This document shows, one piece after another, positions 39,101 through 51,270 of a stretch of 64,000 nucleotides of DNA (position 1 is its first letter; each line of letters begins with the position of its first letter). Below the pieces are notes generated by a model. It was given only the letters and a program-made list of their open reading frames with translations. It made no database searches and was not told the DNA's origin. This DNA is from Heliocidaris tuberculata. Taxonomy: Eukaryota > Echinodermata > Echinoidea > Camarodonta > Echinometridae. The translations under genes and the position numbers were made by a program. The stretch lies in contig CM046832.1 in NCBI GenBank assembly GCA_025618425.1, positions 24,686,559 through 24,750,558 of the forward strand. Reading direction: 5' to 3'.

Positions 39101-40991
39101 TTTAAATAAACAAATCATATAGACAGCATACATTATATACAACGTATAGAACATTTTTATTAACAAAATCTACCAAATATCTACATACACATGCAAAACT
39201 TGAAGTGATGCAAAAAGGGTTTACACATTTTTACAATGCATGTGAACTTGGTGAAGATTTAACTATATGATCTCTATGCAAAAATCTATCTGTGAATCAG
39301 GGTATTACTGAAATGCTTTAGAAAAGGAAGATCAGTAACTGTAATTCCTTCTATTCAGATTATCCTGCACAAAATATCCTGGTTGGAAATACATGTACCG
39401 GTCCATTCTTTACAAACTATCAAAGAAGCGCAATATTCTGAAAACTTGTAAACATAAAGTTGGACAGGCATATTTACCCAAAGCCTTGTATCCTCAGGAA
39501 ACAATTTACTTTTTTTTTTTTATATATACCTGTAAAAAGCTTAGAGACATGGGTATTCCCTGTATAAATCCAGAATATTATTTCTATAATTATGATTGGG
39601 GGTTCTTTCAGATTTAGTTTTCTGATAAGTTGAGTATTTTCCCATAACAATGCTGTTCAATATTGGTGACAAGACAGCTTGCAATACCTATATAACTTTT
39701 CAACAACTTGATGTAAAAGAAACTGCTAGTTGCTCAAAATACTGCGTAAGCCGATATTTTCATGTCCAGATATTTTTCGAGGATGACAAGGAAACTGACC
39801 TTTCTGTTTTTGATATCATTAACACAGGTAGCTTACAAAATATGTTCGCAAATATATTGCCAGTTTATTTGCACTTGTTTTAAAATTTGCAATACGACAG
39901 CAGTGAGTGGAATTCATGAAAATAATGGCGTTTACATCATGTACACTTTTTACAAAGTATTCAATGGCACATACATGTACAATAAAAGAAAAGCATATAT
40001 CTACATGCAAGAGCAACTGAGCAAGGTCATATAAACCATTGCCAATGCAAACTTCTGTATGAATATATCTGGTCATATTTCATCTGTTCTTTTTTTATGT
40101 CATGGTTTTTTTTTTGTATCTTAAAAATATTCTTTAATCCCTTATCTTGTTTGTCAACTGTTGTGAAATATATTTGGCTAAAAATACATAAATACTCATT
40201 CAAACAAATTTATCTTTGTACACACATATGTTTAACTTTTGCAAAATTTCATCACCAATACATGTACTTCAAATTCAATGCTCCTATTAGTTTAATCTTT
40301 TACTCGTATATTATGATTAATTTCTAGATTCACTGATTGCAACATAAATGGACAAATACATATTGATAACATAAATGACAAATACCATATCATTATGGCA
40401 GTCACATCTGAGTTTGGAAAGACTAATAGAAATAGTTTGTAATAGGAAACTTGTCTTTAAAAAAAAAAAATTGTATTCCCCTACATCATTAGTTATCTTC
40501 AATTTAGCGATCTTAAGTTTGCCAAGACCATACTGAACTTTCACTTTTTGTAAACCACACTGATTTATGTGAACAGTGTCACATTTCGAATCCATGTACA
40601 TTGCTTAAAAATAAAACCTTTTTATAGATTAAATTAGACAATCAATATCTTTCGGCTATATTTCTATTTCAAAGAAGTAGAGCTCAATATAAGTTATGTT
40701 ACCCTTTGCCTCATGTCCTGAGGCAATCAAAATGGATTGTTGGGCAAGTAAAATGAATCACAGGAAAATTTGGCTGCCCTAAATTATCTCACATGGTTAC
40801 ACATTGCATTTAGCCAACTGACAGTCATTGTCTGTGTAACAGCAGAGGCATAGGCATCACATAGAAAGGGACAGGGAGAGCCACACACAAACACATTAAA
40901 AGATGTTCTGTATCTTACTGTGTTCAGTTTGGACAACCAAATTTGTCCAAGGGAGACCAAAATCAAAATCTGCCCAGCCACTTGCCCAACA
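36145..40991. other. PUS7L downstream region, no gene seen
   Basis: AT-rich noncoding DNA. It includes a telomere-like MITE (36625-36807), a CT-rich tract (about 37010-37380) and a canonical AATAAA at about 37516 that is rather far from the PUS7L stop. The longest open frame (38755-39060) has no recognisable domain and no splice context. Confidence 0.6.
36625..36807. mobile_element. MITE-like element with internal telomere-like CCCTAA repeats
   Basis: The ends are GACATTTGCTCC and GGAGCAAATGTC, an exact inverted pair spanning 183 bp. Inside, 36671-36722 consists of CCTAAA units grading into CCCTAA units, the C-strand of the animal telomere repeat TTAGGG. This is an interstitial telomere-like tract carried within a short element, not a chromosome end. 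Confidence 0.75.
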
Positions 40992-42084
40992 GGGGCGGTA
41001 TTCTGAAAGCTTACTTAGCCCTCAATTAGCACTCAATTAGCAAATTGGTATTCTGAAAACTCAATTAAGTGCCCACTGGCAGGAGGTGCATTGCAAGTAT
41101 GCAGTGATGCATGCAAGGATGTATGCCTGTAGTGTGCGCGCAGAAGTTAAAAGAGTTTGGGTATTCTGAAAACTCTTTTAGCGGTCGATTAACTTCAAAA
41201 AGGGCAATTCCATGGTTACTCATATTACGTTTGGAGAGCTTTTGAGTTACATCTTAAGCTCCTGTTCTGTTCTCTTAGTATAGGTGTTAGCTTTTAGTAA
41301 CAAACATGCACACATATTAGAGTACATGTACCTAAATACAGTATCAAAACTGCAGAAGAAGAAACATACTTTCTGTCAACCCTGCAAATGTTTGGTTACA
41401 TATTTCTTTTTCAATAATGTAATGTGAGTAACCAAACATTTGCAGGGTTGGCAGAAAGTATGTTTCTACTTCTGAAGCTTTGATACTGTATTAAGGTAAT
41501 CTAATATGTGTGCACTGTTGTAACTAAAACTGATTTACCCAACACCTCTCCAAATGTAATGTGAGTACCCATGGAATTACCCAAAAGATAAAAGACCCAA
41601 TAGGTCAATTAAGTCCTTTGTTTTTTAATGGAGTGGCACTCTTTTATTGTATCTTTCATGTTTAATGTTTCCCTTTCAATCACAAGGATGATATGTTTGA
41701 TTAAATGAGAATTACCTTATCCATTCTGATACAAAGGAGAAGTCTCAAATTGGATTTTCAACATTTCGTGGATGATTGAAATCAAGAAGTCAAATTATTG
41801 CAAGGCAGTCTGATTTTATTTTCCAGCGGCTTGGGCAGGCAGCAATTCATTACACATTTTGCTATCTTGAAGCTAGAGCGCGTATACACCATTTTTCTTT
41901 GTTAGAGAGCATCTGATTGGTGGAAATGAACTAAAAAGAGGAGCATATTCTGAATAAACGGGACTTCATTGAGCGCTATATGCGGCTAAGTGAGCTTTTA
42001 GAATACCGATTTGGAGGTCTATTAGCACTCATTTAAATAGGGGACTTACGAGGAAAGTTAAGTGAGCTTTCAGAACACCACCCC
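40992..42084. mobile_element. 1.1 kb foldback-type TIR element
   Basis: The ends are GGGGCGGTATTCTGAAAGCT and the inverted AGCTTTCAGAACACCACCCC, with subterminal repeats of GGTATTCTGAAAAC type. The core, 41205-41580, is itself a long imperfect palindrome: CCATGGTTACTCATATTACG at one side answers TGTAATGTGAGTACCCATGG at the other, and GAAACATACTTTCTGTCAAC answers its complement near the middle (about 41398). No open frame resembles a transposase. Confidence 0.78.
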
Positions 42085-43047
42085 AGGGCTTCAAATTTTG
42101 TGTCAAGCCATAAATAAAGCCTTCATTTTAGTGGATTATAGAACAAATGGTCTGTTTGTTACCAAAATATAGTACATAGTATATTTTGAAAATTCATTCA
42201 AATTTTACCACTCTCTGAATATGCATTGGTAAATACAAATTAAATTTGATTAAATAGTGATATTTAGAAAGCAACAAGTCTCCAAAATCTAAAGTGAAAT
42301 AACTATAAATATGTATTTACAAGCAGAATTTGGCCTACATATTGTGTTCTCAATACCAATAGTATAAATCATCCCAAACTGGTTCTGAGTAGCCTACATA
42401 TAAACATATACATAAAAAGATCATACAGCAGGGCAATTTATCTTATGATCTGCAAGCATATTTACTTTAAAATTACTGAGAATATATGTGAAAATACTAT
42501 AATAGCAGGATGTGATCGATGCTGACTCGGCCTAATGCTGATAATTGCCATAATCAATTCAACGTTGGACTTTATGGGCAATTAAAAAACTACCCTTCTC
42601 CCAAACACTCCTTCAGCAACAGTCTAAGTACTGTGAACTACATGTGTCTGATAATGTTCAAAAAGATAAATATTTCATTAAAACTAATAGAATACAGGTA
42701 ACCTTATTGTGTAAACAGTACCACATGCATGTCATGCATATTTTGATTGTTTCTGTGAAATCTTGAGGAATTTACGGTGACACGTGGTCAGAATGTGTTT
42801 CAGAGGGGTTTTTTTAATGAAGAATAGTATTGTTTGTCAGTAAATTAAAGTGAATACTATCATTCACTGGTATGCACATGTCCTTACCAACCACTATGTT
42901 GAATATATCTCAATAGATTTATGCTACAAGATGTGTGTGCCACATCTAGTATGGAGTGACCTTCCTTCATGCTGCTATTCAAATAGACTTGTTCTCAGCT
43001 AGGTCTCCAGCTATCCCATGATGATTTATATGATGGTAATCCTCCTC

Positions 43048-46000
43048 TCAGACTAGTGTGTCCCCTCTTGTCACCTGTTGAAAAAATAGAAAAATAGCAG
43101 ACACAAACCTCAATGCAAATTACAAACTATGAGTATATATGTGCATGTACTAATAAGGATTGGATTAACTATTATTTGCAGGTTGCAAGCTAAAGTCAAA
43201 GAAAGTGAGAATTATAATAGATTCTGTGTCCTTCCAACGAATGTTGACTATAGTTGGTTAGCTTTTCCCACAGACCAAAAAGAGATTTAGATAGATAATC
43301 AAATATTACAGCTTAGAAGATACACTTGCATTACAGACCACTTCTAACTTGTTTGGAACAATAGTGTGGTTTAAAACACAAATCTATCGGTATACAAGCT
43401 TAAAGTAAAGCACCCGAGATTTAGCTTGGGAATGCTCAGGAGAAAAATTACAATTTACAAACATTGCAAAATTACAAAATTACAAATCAAACTTACTCTA
43501 GCTTCCAGGTACTCTATCCTTCTCTCAAGCGCTGTCAATTTTTCATTCAGTATGGCAAGTCTTGACCTACAAGATGTATCTGAAACAGAAGGGAATCGTT
43601 TTATTAATTAGTACATTAAAATGCTTCAAACATCATTCCTTCAGACATGATGAACAAAGTTTGCAGAAAGCTCTCAATTCATTCACTGTAATTTTGACAG
43701 ATTGAAAATTTGAGATTATAAACCCCATTAATGTTGGAAGAATAATAAAAATACTCTACAGCATCTCAATAAAATTATTTTTCAGTTGTTGGAAGATTTC
43801 TGGACCATTAATAGTTTTCAATGCCCGCATTCTTTGATCAATGATCAATTTTCTATAGCATGTACTAAATGTATTGGGGGGGGGGGAATAAGATAAATAT
43901 TTGAAATACTTCCTCTTAAATTCAGCTTGTAAAAATCTCACTCTTACCTTAAATAGCTGTTAGGAAGAACTTCTGATATTTCCAGCAAAATCTCAAGTCA
44001 AAATCATGTCCAAAACCTAAGAAATCCCCGCCAATTTTTTTCGCGATCGCTTGTTGTTTTCATGCTGCCCATGTTTTAGACTAAACTCGGCCAATAATAT
44101 TTTTTCCACAGAGAAACTTGGTAATGCATGCGCACATCGATCTCTACGATCGCGCACACGGAAAATCGGGACTTTTACGTGTGCACGATAGGGACCGAAT
44201 TTTTAACGACCAATTTTTTGGGGGGGGTGGGGGAGATGTCAGCGCTTGCGGTGATCAGGAAATGTACACAATGACTTGCGATACCCCGTTTCGCCAGAAG
44301 TGACAGTAAATTACGGATTTCATTTTTAGAATTATCTTTTCCAACGTCTGTGAGTTGAATTTATTGTATTTCCTGGATATGTTGTTGTCGGTTTTTGTAA
44401 ATTAAATGCCGATTTTGAGTGAATGTTGGTGACTTTTGGGCAGTGGTGTTTTGAAAGTGTTGAGGTGTATGACTGCCTAGAGTCTACACATGAAGTATAG
44501 TAAAGTCACTATGAGTGCCCGAATCCCCAAATTTGTGGCACAGTAAAACTTAGACCGAAAATTCTGTCTCTCGTTCGTTAGCTCTTCACTTAGAGACAGA
44601 AACGGTTGTATCACTCTGCTGTGCAAACCGACTACGTGCCGACGAGTAGCTGGAAAAATCGCAATAATTTGATTTTTCCTCATATCTATAAAGTAAAACT
44701 GATGGTTGGTATAAATGTACGGATGATGTGATGAACGAGTGGATGAGTTACCAACGCTTTACTTTAGGGTTAAAAGACAAGACAAGACAAACACCCCGAC
44801 AGTACAAATGAGATGATGACAGTAAATACACAGAGACTTACATATAGCTCAGCAGACCATAGCCAATGCTAACCAGCGAGAACGGCGGAGATCAAGATAG
44901 CTGAGAAGAGGGATGCAAGTAACAGGGGCACAGTATTCTTTGTAGAGATGTCCATGTCCATGTTTGTCTTGTTCCAGTTCTTCAGCTTTTCTTCCTTGGT
45001 GCAGTTCTAGCCCTCACGTCAACTCCCGCGGGTGCCGATGACGGAGGAATAACGGGCGCCCGTACGTGCTCACTAACTATCTAGCTATGTATATTCAACA
45101 GCTAGACAATATCGTAAGCACGCCGGACATCTGGCATCGCATACCTAGCTCTTTTAACTAGCTATGCACGGCACCTGTGAGTGCCGTGATGCACAGATAC
45201 TGGCATCGCATAAGTAGCTCTTTCAGCTAGCTATGCACGGCACCTGTGAGTGCCGTGATGCACAGATACATTACTGGGAAGTGCATTAGCCCGTTTTTAC
45301 TACATCTAGATCTACATATTATTATTGAATTGGTTAGGCTTAGGCTCTACTATTTAAGGAATCGGCTCAACTTACCAATTTGACTGAATAATCCGTTTAA
45401 AGCTCCTTTTTCAGGTAATTCAGGGTCCAAGGTATTCTCCGTTTGAAAATCTTGCAGCCGTATTCAAACTGTTATTAGTGTGTAAGTCAATGTGTATTCG
45501 GTTTGTACAGCAGAGTGATACAACCGCTTCTGTCTCTAAGTCTAAGTGAACTGAAGAGCTAACGAACGAGAGACAGAATTTTCGGTCTAAGTAAGACTTA
45601 GACCGAAAATTCTGTCTCTCGTTCATTAGCCTCTTAATTTTGACAGGGTCGGCCATTCACTTAGAGACAGAAACGCTCCTATCACTCTGCTGTGCAAACT
45701 GACTGAGAGCCGACGATCAGTCGGCATGTAGTTGTTAAAATGTGAATATTACGATTTTTAAAAATATTTGTGTAAATTAAATAGATTAGGCCTAGGCTCT
45801 ATACTTAAACGAACATGTTCAACTTACCAATTTGACTGTTTTATTCCTTTTAATGCTCCTTTTTCAGGTAATTCAGGGTCCAAGTTGTTCTCGGTTTGAA
45901 AATCTTACGCTGCATTCAAACTGTTTCCACTGCGCAGGAATGAAGATGACATCGTAGCCGTACAAGGGAAAATTATTATGAAGGGAAAAAATTAATGTGT

Positions 46001-47993
46001 GCGAGTTCATAATGAATTCATCACATTTTTTCCTTCATAATAATTTTCCCTTGTACGTAGACTAGAACGGCTACGATGTCATCTTCCTGCGCATTCCTGC
46101 GCAGTGGAAACAGTTTGAATGCAGCGTAAGATTTTCAAACCGAGAACAACTTGGACCCTGAATTACCTGAAAAAGGAGCATTAAAAGGAATAAAACAGTC
46201 AAATCAGTAAGTTGAACATGTTCGTTTAAGTATAGAGCCTAGGCCTAATCTATTTAATTTAGATCTACACAAATATTTTTAAAAATCGTAATATTCACAT
46301 TATAACAACTACATGCCGACTGATCGTCGGCTCTCAGTCAGTTTGCACAGCAGAGTGATAGGAGCGTTTCTGTCTCTAAGTGAATGGCCGACCCTGTCAA
46401 AATTAAGAGGCTAATGAACGAGAGACAGAATTTTCGGTCTTACTTAGTATTTAGTAAGACTAAGAGTAAGAGTGAAGAGTCCCTGAATCAGGTAATCTAG
46501 CAAACTTAAGAAAATTAAGTTTTGCCTAGAGTATTGTTGTCTGTTTTTGACTGCTGCAACAGTAAATGTTGGATACAGTCCCACATAGGCAAGGGCCTAG
46601 ATCTATAGTATGAGTGTCAAAATCTAGATGCTACACAGTCAGACCGCAGGTCGTATGCAAATGAGCAAAAAGGGCTGATTTTATTTCCAGTGCCTGAAGT
46701 GGCACACTCTCCTTGTAGCCAGTGGGCTGTTTTGCATGGTCATATTCAAAGTTAATTAAATCAAGAAATATTAATGCTATGCTCATCAAATTTTCTGGAA
46801 AGATAAATGGGTAGTTTATCAATGCAGACATACCCTGTTTAAGTTATAACTCAAAGAATAAGTAGTTGAAAATTAGTGATAAAATAGTGACACAAAATAC
46901 TTTTCTTTATAAGATTTCAAGTCAATAAAAGACATATAAAAAGTATATGAGCCACTATTAAAACGCATATGTATGGAAGCGTTGAAGTTTCATCTTTTAC
47001 ATTATCATATTCAAAACATCCATACATTTATGACAGGGTCAGGATCCAGCAATATTCAACCCAAGTACATAATTTATCCTTGAAATTGTCAAGACCATAG
47101 AATCCCAGCACTGTGATTGGCTGGCAAGGCCACCCTGCAAGATTATGGCGCGATATTTGAAACCACATGCCACCTGCTGGGTGAACTCTTGACCTCTTGT
47201 GCAAACATGGTCCTGGCTGTGACAAACATGTTGATCTATTTTGGGGAAAGGGCTTGTGAAGTAACCAATCAGAGAACTGGAATCAACTGTTTGAAGGACA
47301 CAATGTGTACTTTGGATACATTTTGGTGGATCCTGACCCTGTCATTAAGTGTATATGAATATCATTTCAATATTTGTAAAGTATAGATATTGCCCTTTAT
47401 ACTCATGTCAAATTCAGCCTGGCTCATAATAAAACTATGTGAGTTTTTTACAGGTTTACTTTTCATTTCATTTCCTTTTTTGGGTCATAAAATAACATTA
47501 TTTTTCACCAATTTTGTCACATTTTTCATAGACAAATTGAGTATGTCATGAATCTCTAATTCCTCCTCTTTTATTTGATGTATAAATCATGAGAATCAGT
47601 AAATGTTAACCAGTCCATTCAATCATTTGGAAATCAGATGTTCCCGGGGATTCCTGCTCATTATGTATTCAGAGACTGACCCAGTCAAGCAAAACTGGAA
47701 ATAAAATAGAGCACTTTGGGGGGACCTGCGGTTTGACTGTACAGTTTATCACTCTTCAGTAGTGTAGCACACACGAAAACCTATGAGTGGGACAACGCAA
47801 AGAGTCACACCCATTTTGAACTCATTTTATATTCACTGATTAATGCTCAAAAAATGCACTCTGACTCACCAAAGGAATTGAGAAAATCCGCTATCTTTTT
47901 AATATTAGTTGTGATGATTTCTATGTATTCTCTGTTCGCCCAGTCCTCTTGAATTTGATTCCGAACGGTAGATTGAGGCATTGATCGAGACAT
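43048..47993 (-). CDS. BRK1: BRK1 / HSPC300, smallest WAVE complex subunit
   Basis: Three exons: 47870-47993, 43497-43579, 43048-43074, phases 1 and 0, giving 77 residues (human BRK1 has 75). The protein starts [20 protein letters not shown], continues [20 protein letters not shown] in exon 1, [20 protein letters not shown] in exon 2, and ends VTRGDTLV with a TGA stop. These are near-identical to known BRK1 sequences, including the coiled-coil heptads. BRK1 trimerises with WAVE and ABI in the WAVE regulatory complex, which relays Rac signals to Arp2/3 actin nucleation. The last exon codes for only eight residues. Intron 1 is 4.3 kb and filled with inverted-repeat elements. Confidence 0.95.
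44545..45598. mobile_element. TIR element A (CTTAGACCGAAAATTCTGTC ends) in BRK1 intron 1
   Basis: The left end ACTTAGACCGAAAATTCTGT is matched by the inverted GACAGAATTTTCGGTCTAAG at the right. The inverted ends extend about 100 bp, through a shared GAGACAGAAAC...CACTCTGCTGTGCAAAC block. The right half also shares an internal segment (AGGTAATTCAGGGTCCAAG) with element B next door. It contains a 69 bp tandem duplication and a short membrane-peptide-like frame at 44869-45006 (minus strand). No transposase was seen. Confidence 0.7.
45131..45268. repeat. 69 bp direct tandem duplication
   Basis: Two copies (45131-45199 and 45200-45268), each starting CTGGCATCGCATA and containing the hairpin GCACGGCACCTGTGAGTGCC. 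They differ at only a few bases, so the duplication is recent. Confidence 0.9.
45600..46440. mobile_element. Foldback element B: about 840 bp near-perfect palindrome
   Basis: The left arm begins AGACCGAAAATTCTGTCTCT at 45600 and the right arm ends with its reverse complement at 46440. Homology continues inward for about 385 bp to TACAAGGGAAAATTATTATG (45961) and CATAATAATTTTCCCTTGTA (ending 46055), leaving a loop of about 50 bp. Small differences (a 12 bp insert after 46055 and a duplicated CCTGCGCATT) separate the arms. It shares ends and interior with element A and begins 2 bp after A ends. Confidence 0.88.
46635..47740. mobile_element. TIR element C with internal palindrome, BRK1 intron 1
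   Basis: The ends are ACAGTCAGACCGCAGGTC and the inverted GACCTGCGGTTTGACTGT, followed inward by a shared ATTTTATTTCCAG motif. An inner inverted pair, ATGACAGGGTCAGGATCCA (about 47031) and TGGATCCTGACCCTGTCAT (ending about 47345), encloses the centre. Size is 1.1 kb. Open frames inside (for example 47117-47386) have no recognised domain. It ends 130 bp from BRK1 exon 1. Confidence 0.7.
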
Positions 47994-50567
47994 TTTGACT
48001 TTGTGGTGTGCCAATTTCACCTCTTCTGTGCAGTGCTTTCATTGTTAGATCATTGATTTAAAAATAATTTGCAATTATTTCCATTAAAAAAAAATATTTT
48101 TCTCATAAAAATAGTATTTTACATTGAAATTACAAATAATAATTTTTTGTTAAGGATATATATTTTTTAATCTTGCAACTATAATTACATCACTAAAATT
48201 GTTGCCTTGTTTTGATGAGCTTGGAAGCTCGAAACTTCCGGGTTTTCCAATGATGATGCTCGCTGTGAAGTGCGGGGAGCGGGAGCTAGGCTCGAACGAT
48301 TGGATGATGCCATCCAGCGATCGAGCTCGCGCTGAGCTAGCGAGAGACTACACCGCGCGCGATAATCAGCATAAGGTATATAGTAGGCTAGGCAATGTCG
48401 TTGACCACCCCGATGTCTTCTCTCTCCATCTCTCTCTCACCCGACACTGACGAAGGATTTGGGGGATGAACATAAACATGACGAGAGATACCTGATTGGC
48501 TAATGTGGAGAGTGAATTGCATTAATATGTAGCTATTCTATTGAGCGGTGATGATTCAGCCAGTGATTTACAAATTTCTTTCCTCGATCTCGAGGGAACT
48601 ATCATTATTAAGTACGGAGTGTACATCGGCGGACACCCGCCTTCGTCGGCAGCCGTTACTAGCAGACGCCTGCTGGATCGTTATACGAGTACGGTAGGTA
48701 CCTGCCTGCGGAACTTTGGTGCTCAACATTTGCCTCAGCTATAAAGGCCATCTTGCCAAGGATGCCACTCAGACGAAAGTTTTAGATGATGAAATATTAA
48801 TCCAGGTTTTTACTCGACAGGATTGATGAAACACTTGAAGCGTTTTAGAAGTGATGTAAGCTTGCAACAAGAAACAAAATAATTTGAAAAAAAACTTAGA
48901 CTAGACTTTTGACAGTGATCCCAAACTTGAATGCAACTTTTCCAGGCAGTGAAGCAGGATGACTTCATGAGATGCTGAAGCTGCTTCCACTCTGATACCT
49001 TTAACCAGATTTTGTGTAAGTATATCATCTCTAATGTTTCACACTTTTGTAACCCGATGACTACTGAATTCTTTAACTCGCAACAGGAGCCACCTGGTTC
49101 CCATAGTCTATAGCCTAGGTTAATAATTTTACATTCATTAAAGGGTTTTTTAAAATATAGTCTATATTGCATTCAATATGTACTTGGTACTACCTGCAAA
49201 ATGACTCATATGTGCAGATAAATGATAACAGATCATAACATTTTATTTGATTTCAGTGGAAGTTATTTGTTTTCATGACTTTGAAGTTGATAAAATGTTT
49301 ACTGTTGTTGAGGTACATTCTTTTCATAGAACTACTTTTGTGTTCACAAAAAGATGCATCCAAAGCGCAAAATACATATTGCTGTAAATCATAATTTTGT
49401 TGCATTAAAAATTTAAGGTAGAAAGTTAGAAACATATCATTAAGCCACAGAGCAGGTAAAAATACCTGTACCATCTTGATTAGGCTTAATATTACCAAAA
49501 CTGTCATCGAATTTACTTCTTTTCATGCCACTTTGTTTCACTAAACTACCTAAAGTAGATACTATCTTTTGTAAAATTGCAACATGGGTTATCTTCAGAT
49601 AAGCTTGTATATGTATAAGTGGGTTAGGACTAAGTTTTGAAAAAGTTTTCATTTTACATGTATGTAAGTTGCCATTCAACTTTCTGTGATGGCCTATACT
49701 CAAAATTCAAATTTGTATGTAGTCTTACTGAATATATGGCCTACATGTACATGTTTCTGATTTTCCTGACTTAATTTACTATTAACTTTTTCTTTCATTA
49801 TGGATATATGACCGTGTAAACTATGTAAAAAATTTCTGTATTCCATAATACATTGAGATAACATACTGTGAAAACAGTATGAAGAGGAACAAATGAGCAG
49901 TTTTTTTTACCTTTTTTCCCACTATGAATGATGGAGATCCTATACATTAATTTGACAAATGAAAGAAATGAAACGATATGCATCATTCTATGGAAAGGAA
50001 TTATGTCAAAAACACTTCAAAATATTGTTTCCCTGAGGCTGATTGTTCCTATTTATCAATCAAGTTTTGTAGTATGCTTTGTCATTATTCTGAAAACCTG
50101 CTTACTTTCTCTGTTAAGATTCATAGCGTAGATATATTAAATTGATTTTTAAAGTCATACTAGCAAGTTTTTTTTTTCTAGCAAATGGGGTAAGAATTAT
50201 AGTCTCCAAGGCAGAGGATGCTGTTTTTATAGCAAGGGAGCAAACTCTGCAATGAGAATGAAACTGATAAAATTGCTGTTTGGTTAATTGTATGTGGCTG
50301 AAACATTGACAGTGACCAAATCTATTGGGAAAGAAGATCAAAAAGTTAGAGTTCTAAAATAATAAGTGTTTTAATGTGTTTATTTGATAATATCTTTGTA
50401 ATGAGGCAAAAACTTCAAAACTAAGTGTGTTGACAGAATGTTTGTCTCGTAAGCAAGACATACAATTATGTAGGCACTGCTTTTCATGAAGTGCTTTTCC
50501 GAGCCCCAATAATGGCAAAAATTATACTTCTTTTTTGCTTAGAACTTCTCTAAGCCCTATTGCAAGA
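47994..50567. other. BRK1 upstream region, no gene seen
   Basis: The BRK1 promoter must lie here. Two comparatively GC-rich, CpG-containing patches (48220-48420 and 48560-48720) are candidate core promoter or first-exon sequence; a GTAGGT donor-like site at 48694 would allow a plus-strand noncoding exon. From 48780 to 50567 the DNA is AT-rich. Minus-strand frames at 48810-49172 and 49440-49703 carry no recognised domain. Confidence 0.5.
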
Positions 50568-51270
50568 CTGTCAGCAAAGTTGGTACACACATGTAGGTGA
50601 AGGAGACCTCAAGTTACTCGCACCTTGGCCGGTGATAGGACATTCACTGTGTCTGCTTCAAAATACTGGAATGATTTACCACTAACAATTAGACAGTCTC
50701 CATCAGTCAGTGCCTTCAGAAAGGCCTTGAAAACACATCTCTTTAGCAGTTTGTAGTTGTAACTTTGTTTTTCTTACCATAAGTATTTGTAATTGAAATT
50801 ATTGTAAGTGCTTTGGGCCTTATGGGAAAAGCGCGGTATAAGTAATAATAATAATAATAATAATAAAAAAGTTGGTCAAACAGTGTACCTTGCCCACAAG
50901 GGGGCTCAAGGGCAGCACCCCTAAAGTACCCCAGTGGTGAAAGTGGGATATTTTCTTAAATGCATGGCTGGGTTCTAAGCAAACTAGGTAGGAATCATCC
51001 TTAGGCAAGGAGGATCTTAATTAATGCAGATGGTGTACCTATCCCTTAAGGAGAGGGTGCCCCAAGAGCCCCATTGACAGTAAATTGACTGATTTGTCCT
51101 CCTTCTTTAATAACCTAATGCTAGATTGTAACCAAACTAGGTAGGAATCATTCTTAGGGGAAGGAGACCTCACTTGTTGTTCAAGTATAGTAGATCTACA
51201 TTGCCTTCAAGGGGTCTGATCAGGGGGCAGCACCCCAAAAGTGCCCCATGGCAATTAGTTCATGTACACA
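50568..51270. repeat. Three diverged tandem units interrupted by a LINE
   Basis: Units of about 150 bp share phrases such as AACTAGGTAGGAATCAT, AAGGAGACCTCA and GGGCAGCACCCC. Unit 2 starts near 50971 and unit 3 near 51118. Unit 1 is split: its start lies at 50568-50616 and its remainder from about 50869, with a LINE 3' end between. The tandem array therefore predates the LINE insertion. Confidence 0.65.
50616..50868 (+). mobile_element. CR1/L2-type LINE 3' end
   Basis: The frame RTLAGDRTFTVSASKYWNDL, PLTIRQSPSVSAFRKALKTH, LFSSL-stop is the typical C-terminal tail of a CR1/L2-like reverse-transcriptase polyprotein. A short 3' UTR follows, containing GCGCGGTATAAGT and an (AAT)n tail. It is severely 5'-truncated. 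The bases AAGTT occur at both junctions, a possible 5 bp target-site duplication. Confidence 0.85.

Noticed and set aside
43860..44300. Possible CpG-rich promoter with an inverted GATCGCGCACACGG motif in BRK1 intron 1
   Set aside because: The CpG-rich patch is small and the motif is a short imperfect palindrome; no exon or transcript evidence can be seen.
48810..49172. 120-codon minus-strand frame upstream of BRK1
   Set aside because: No recognisable motif or exon signals; Cys/Lys/Ser-rich composition without domain similarity.
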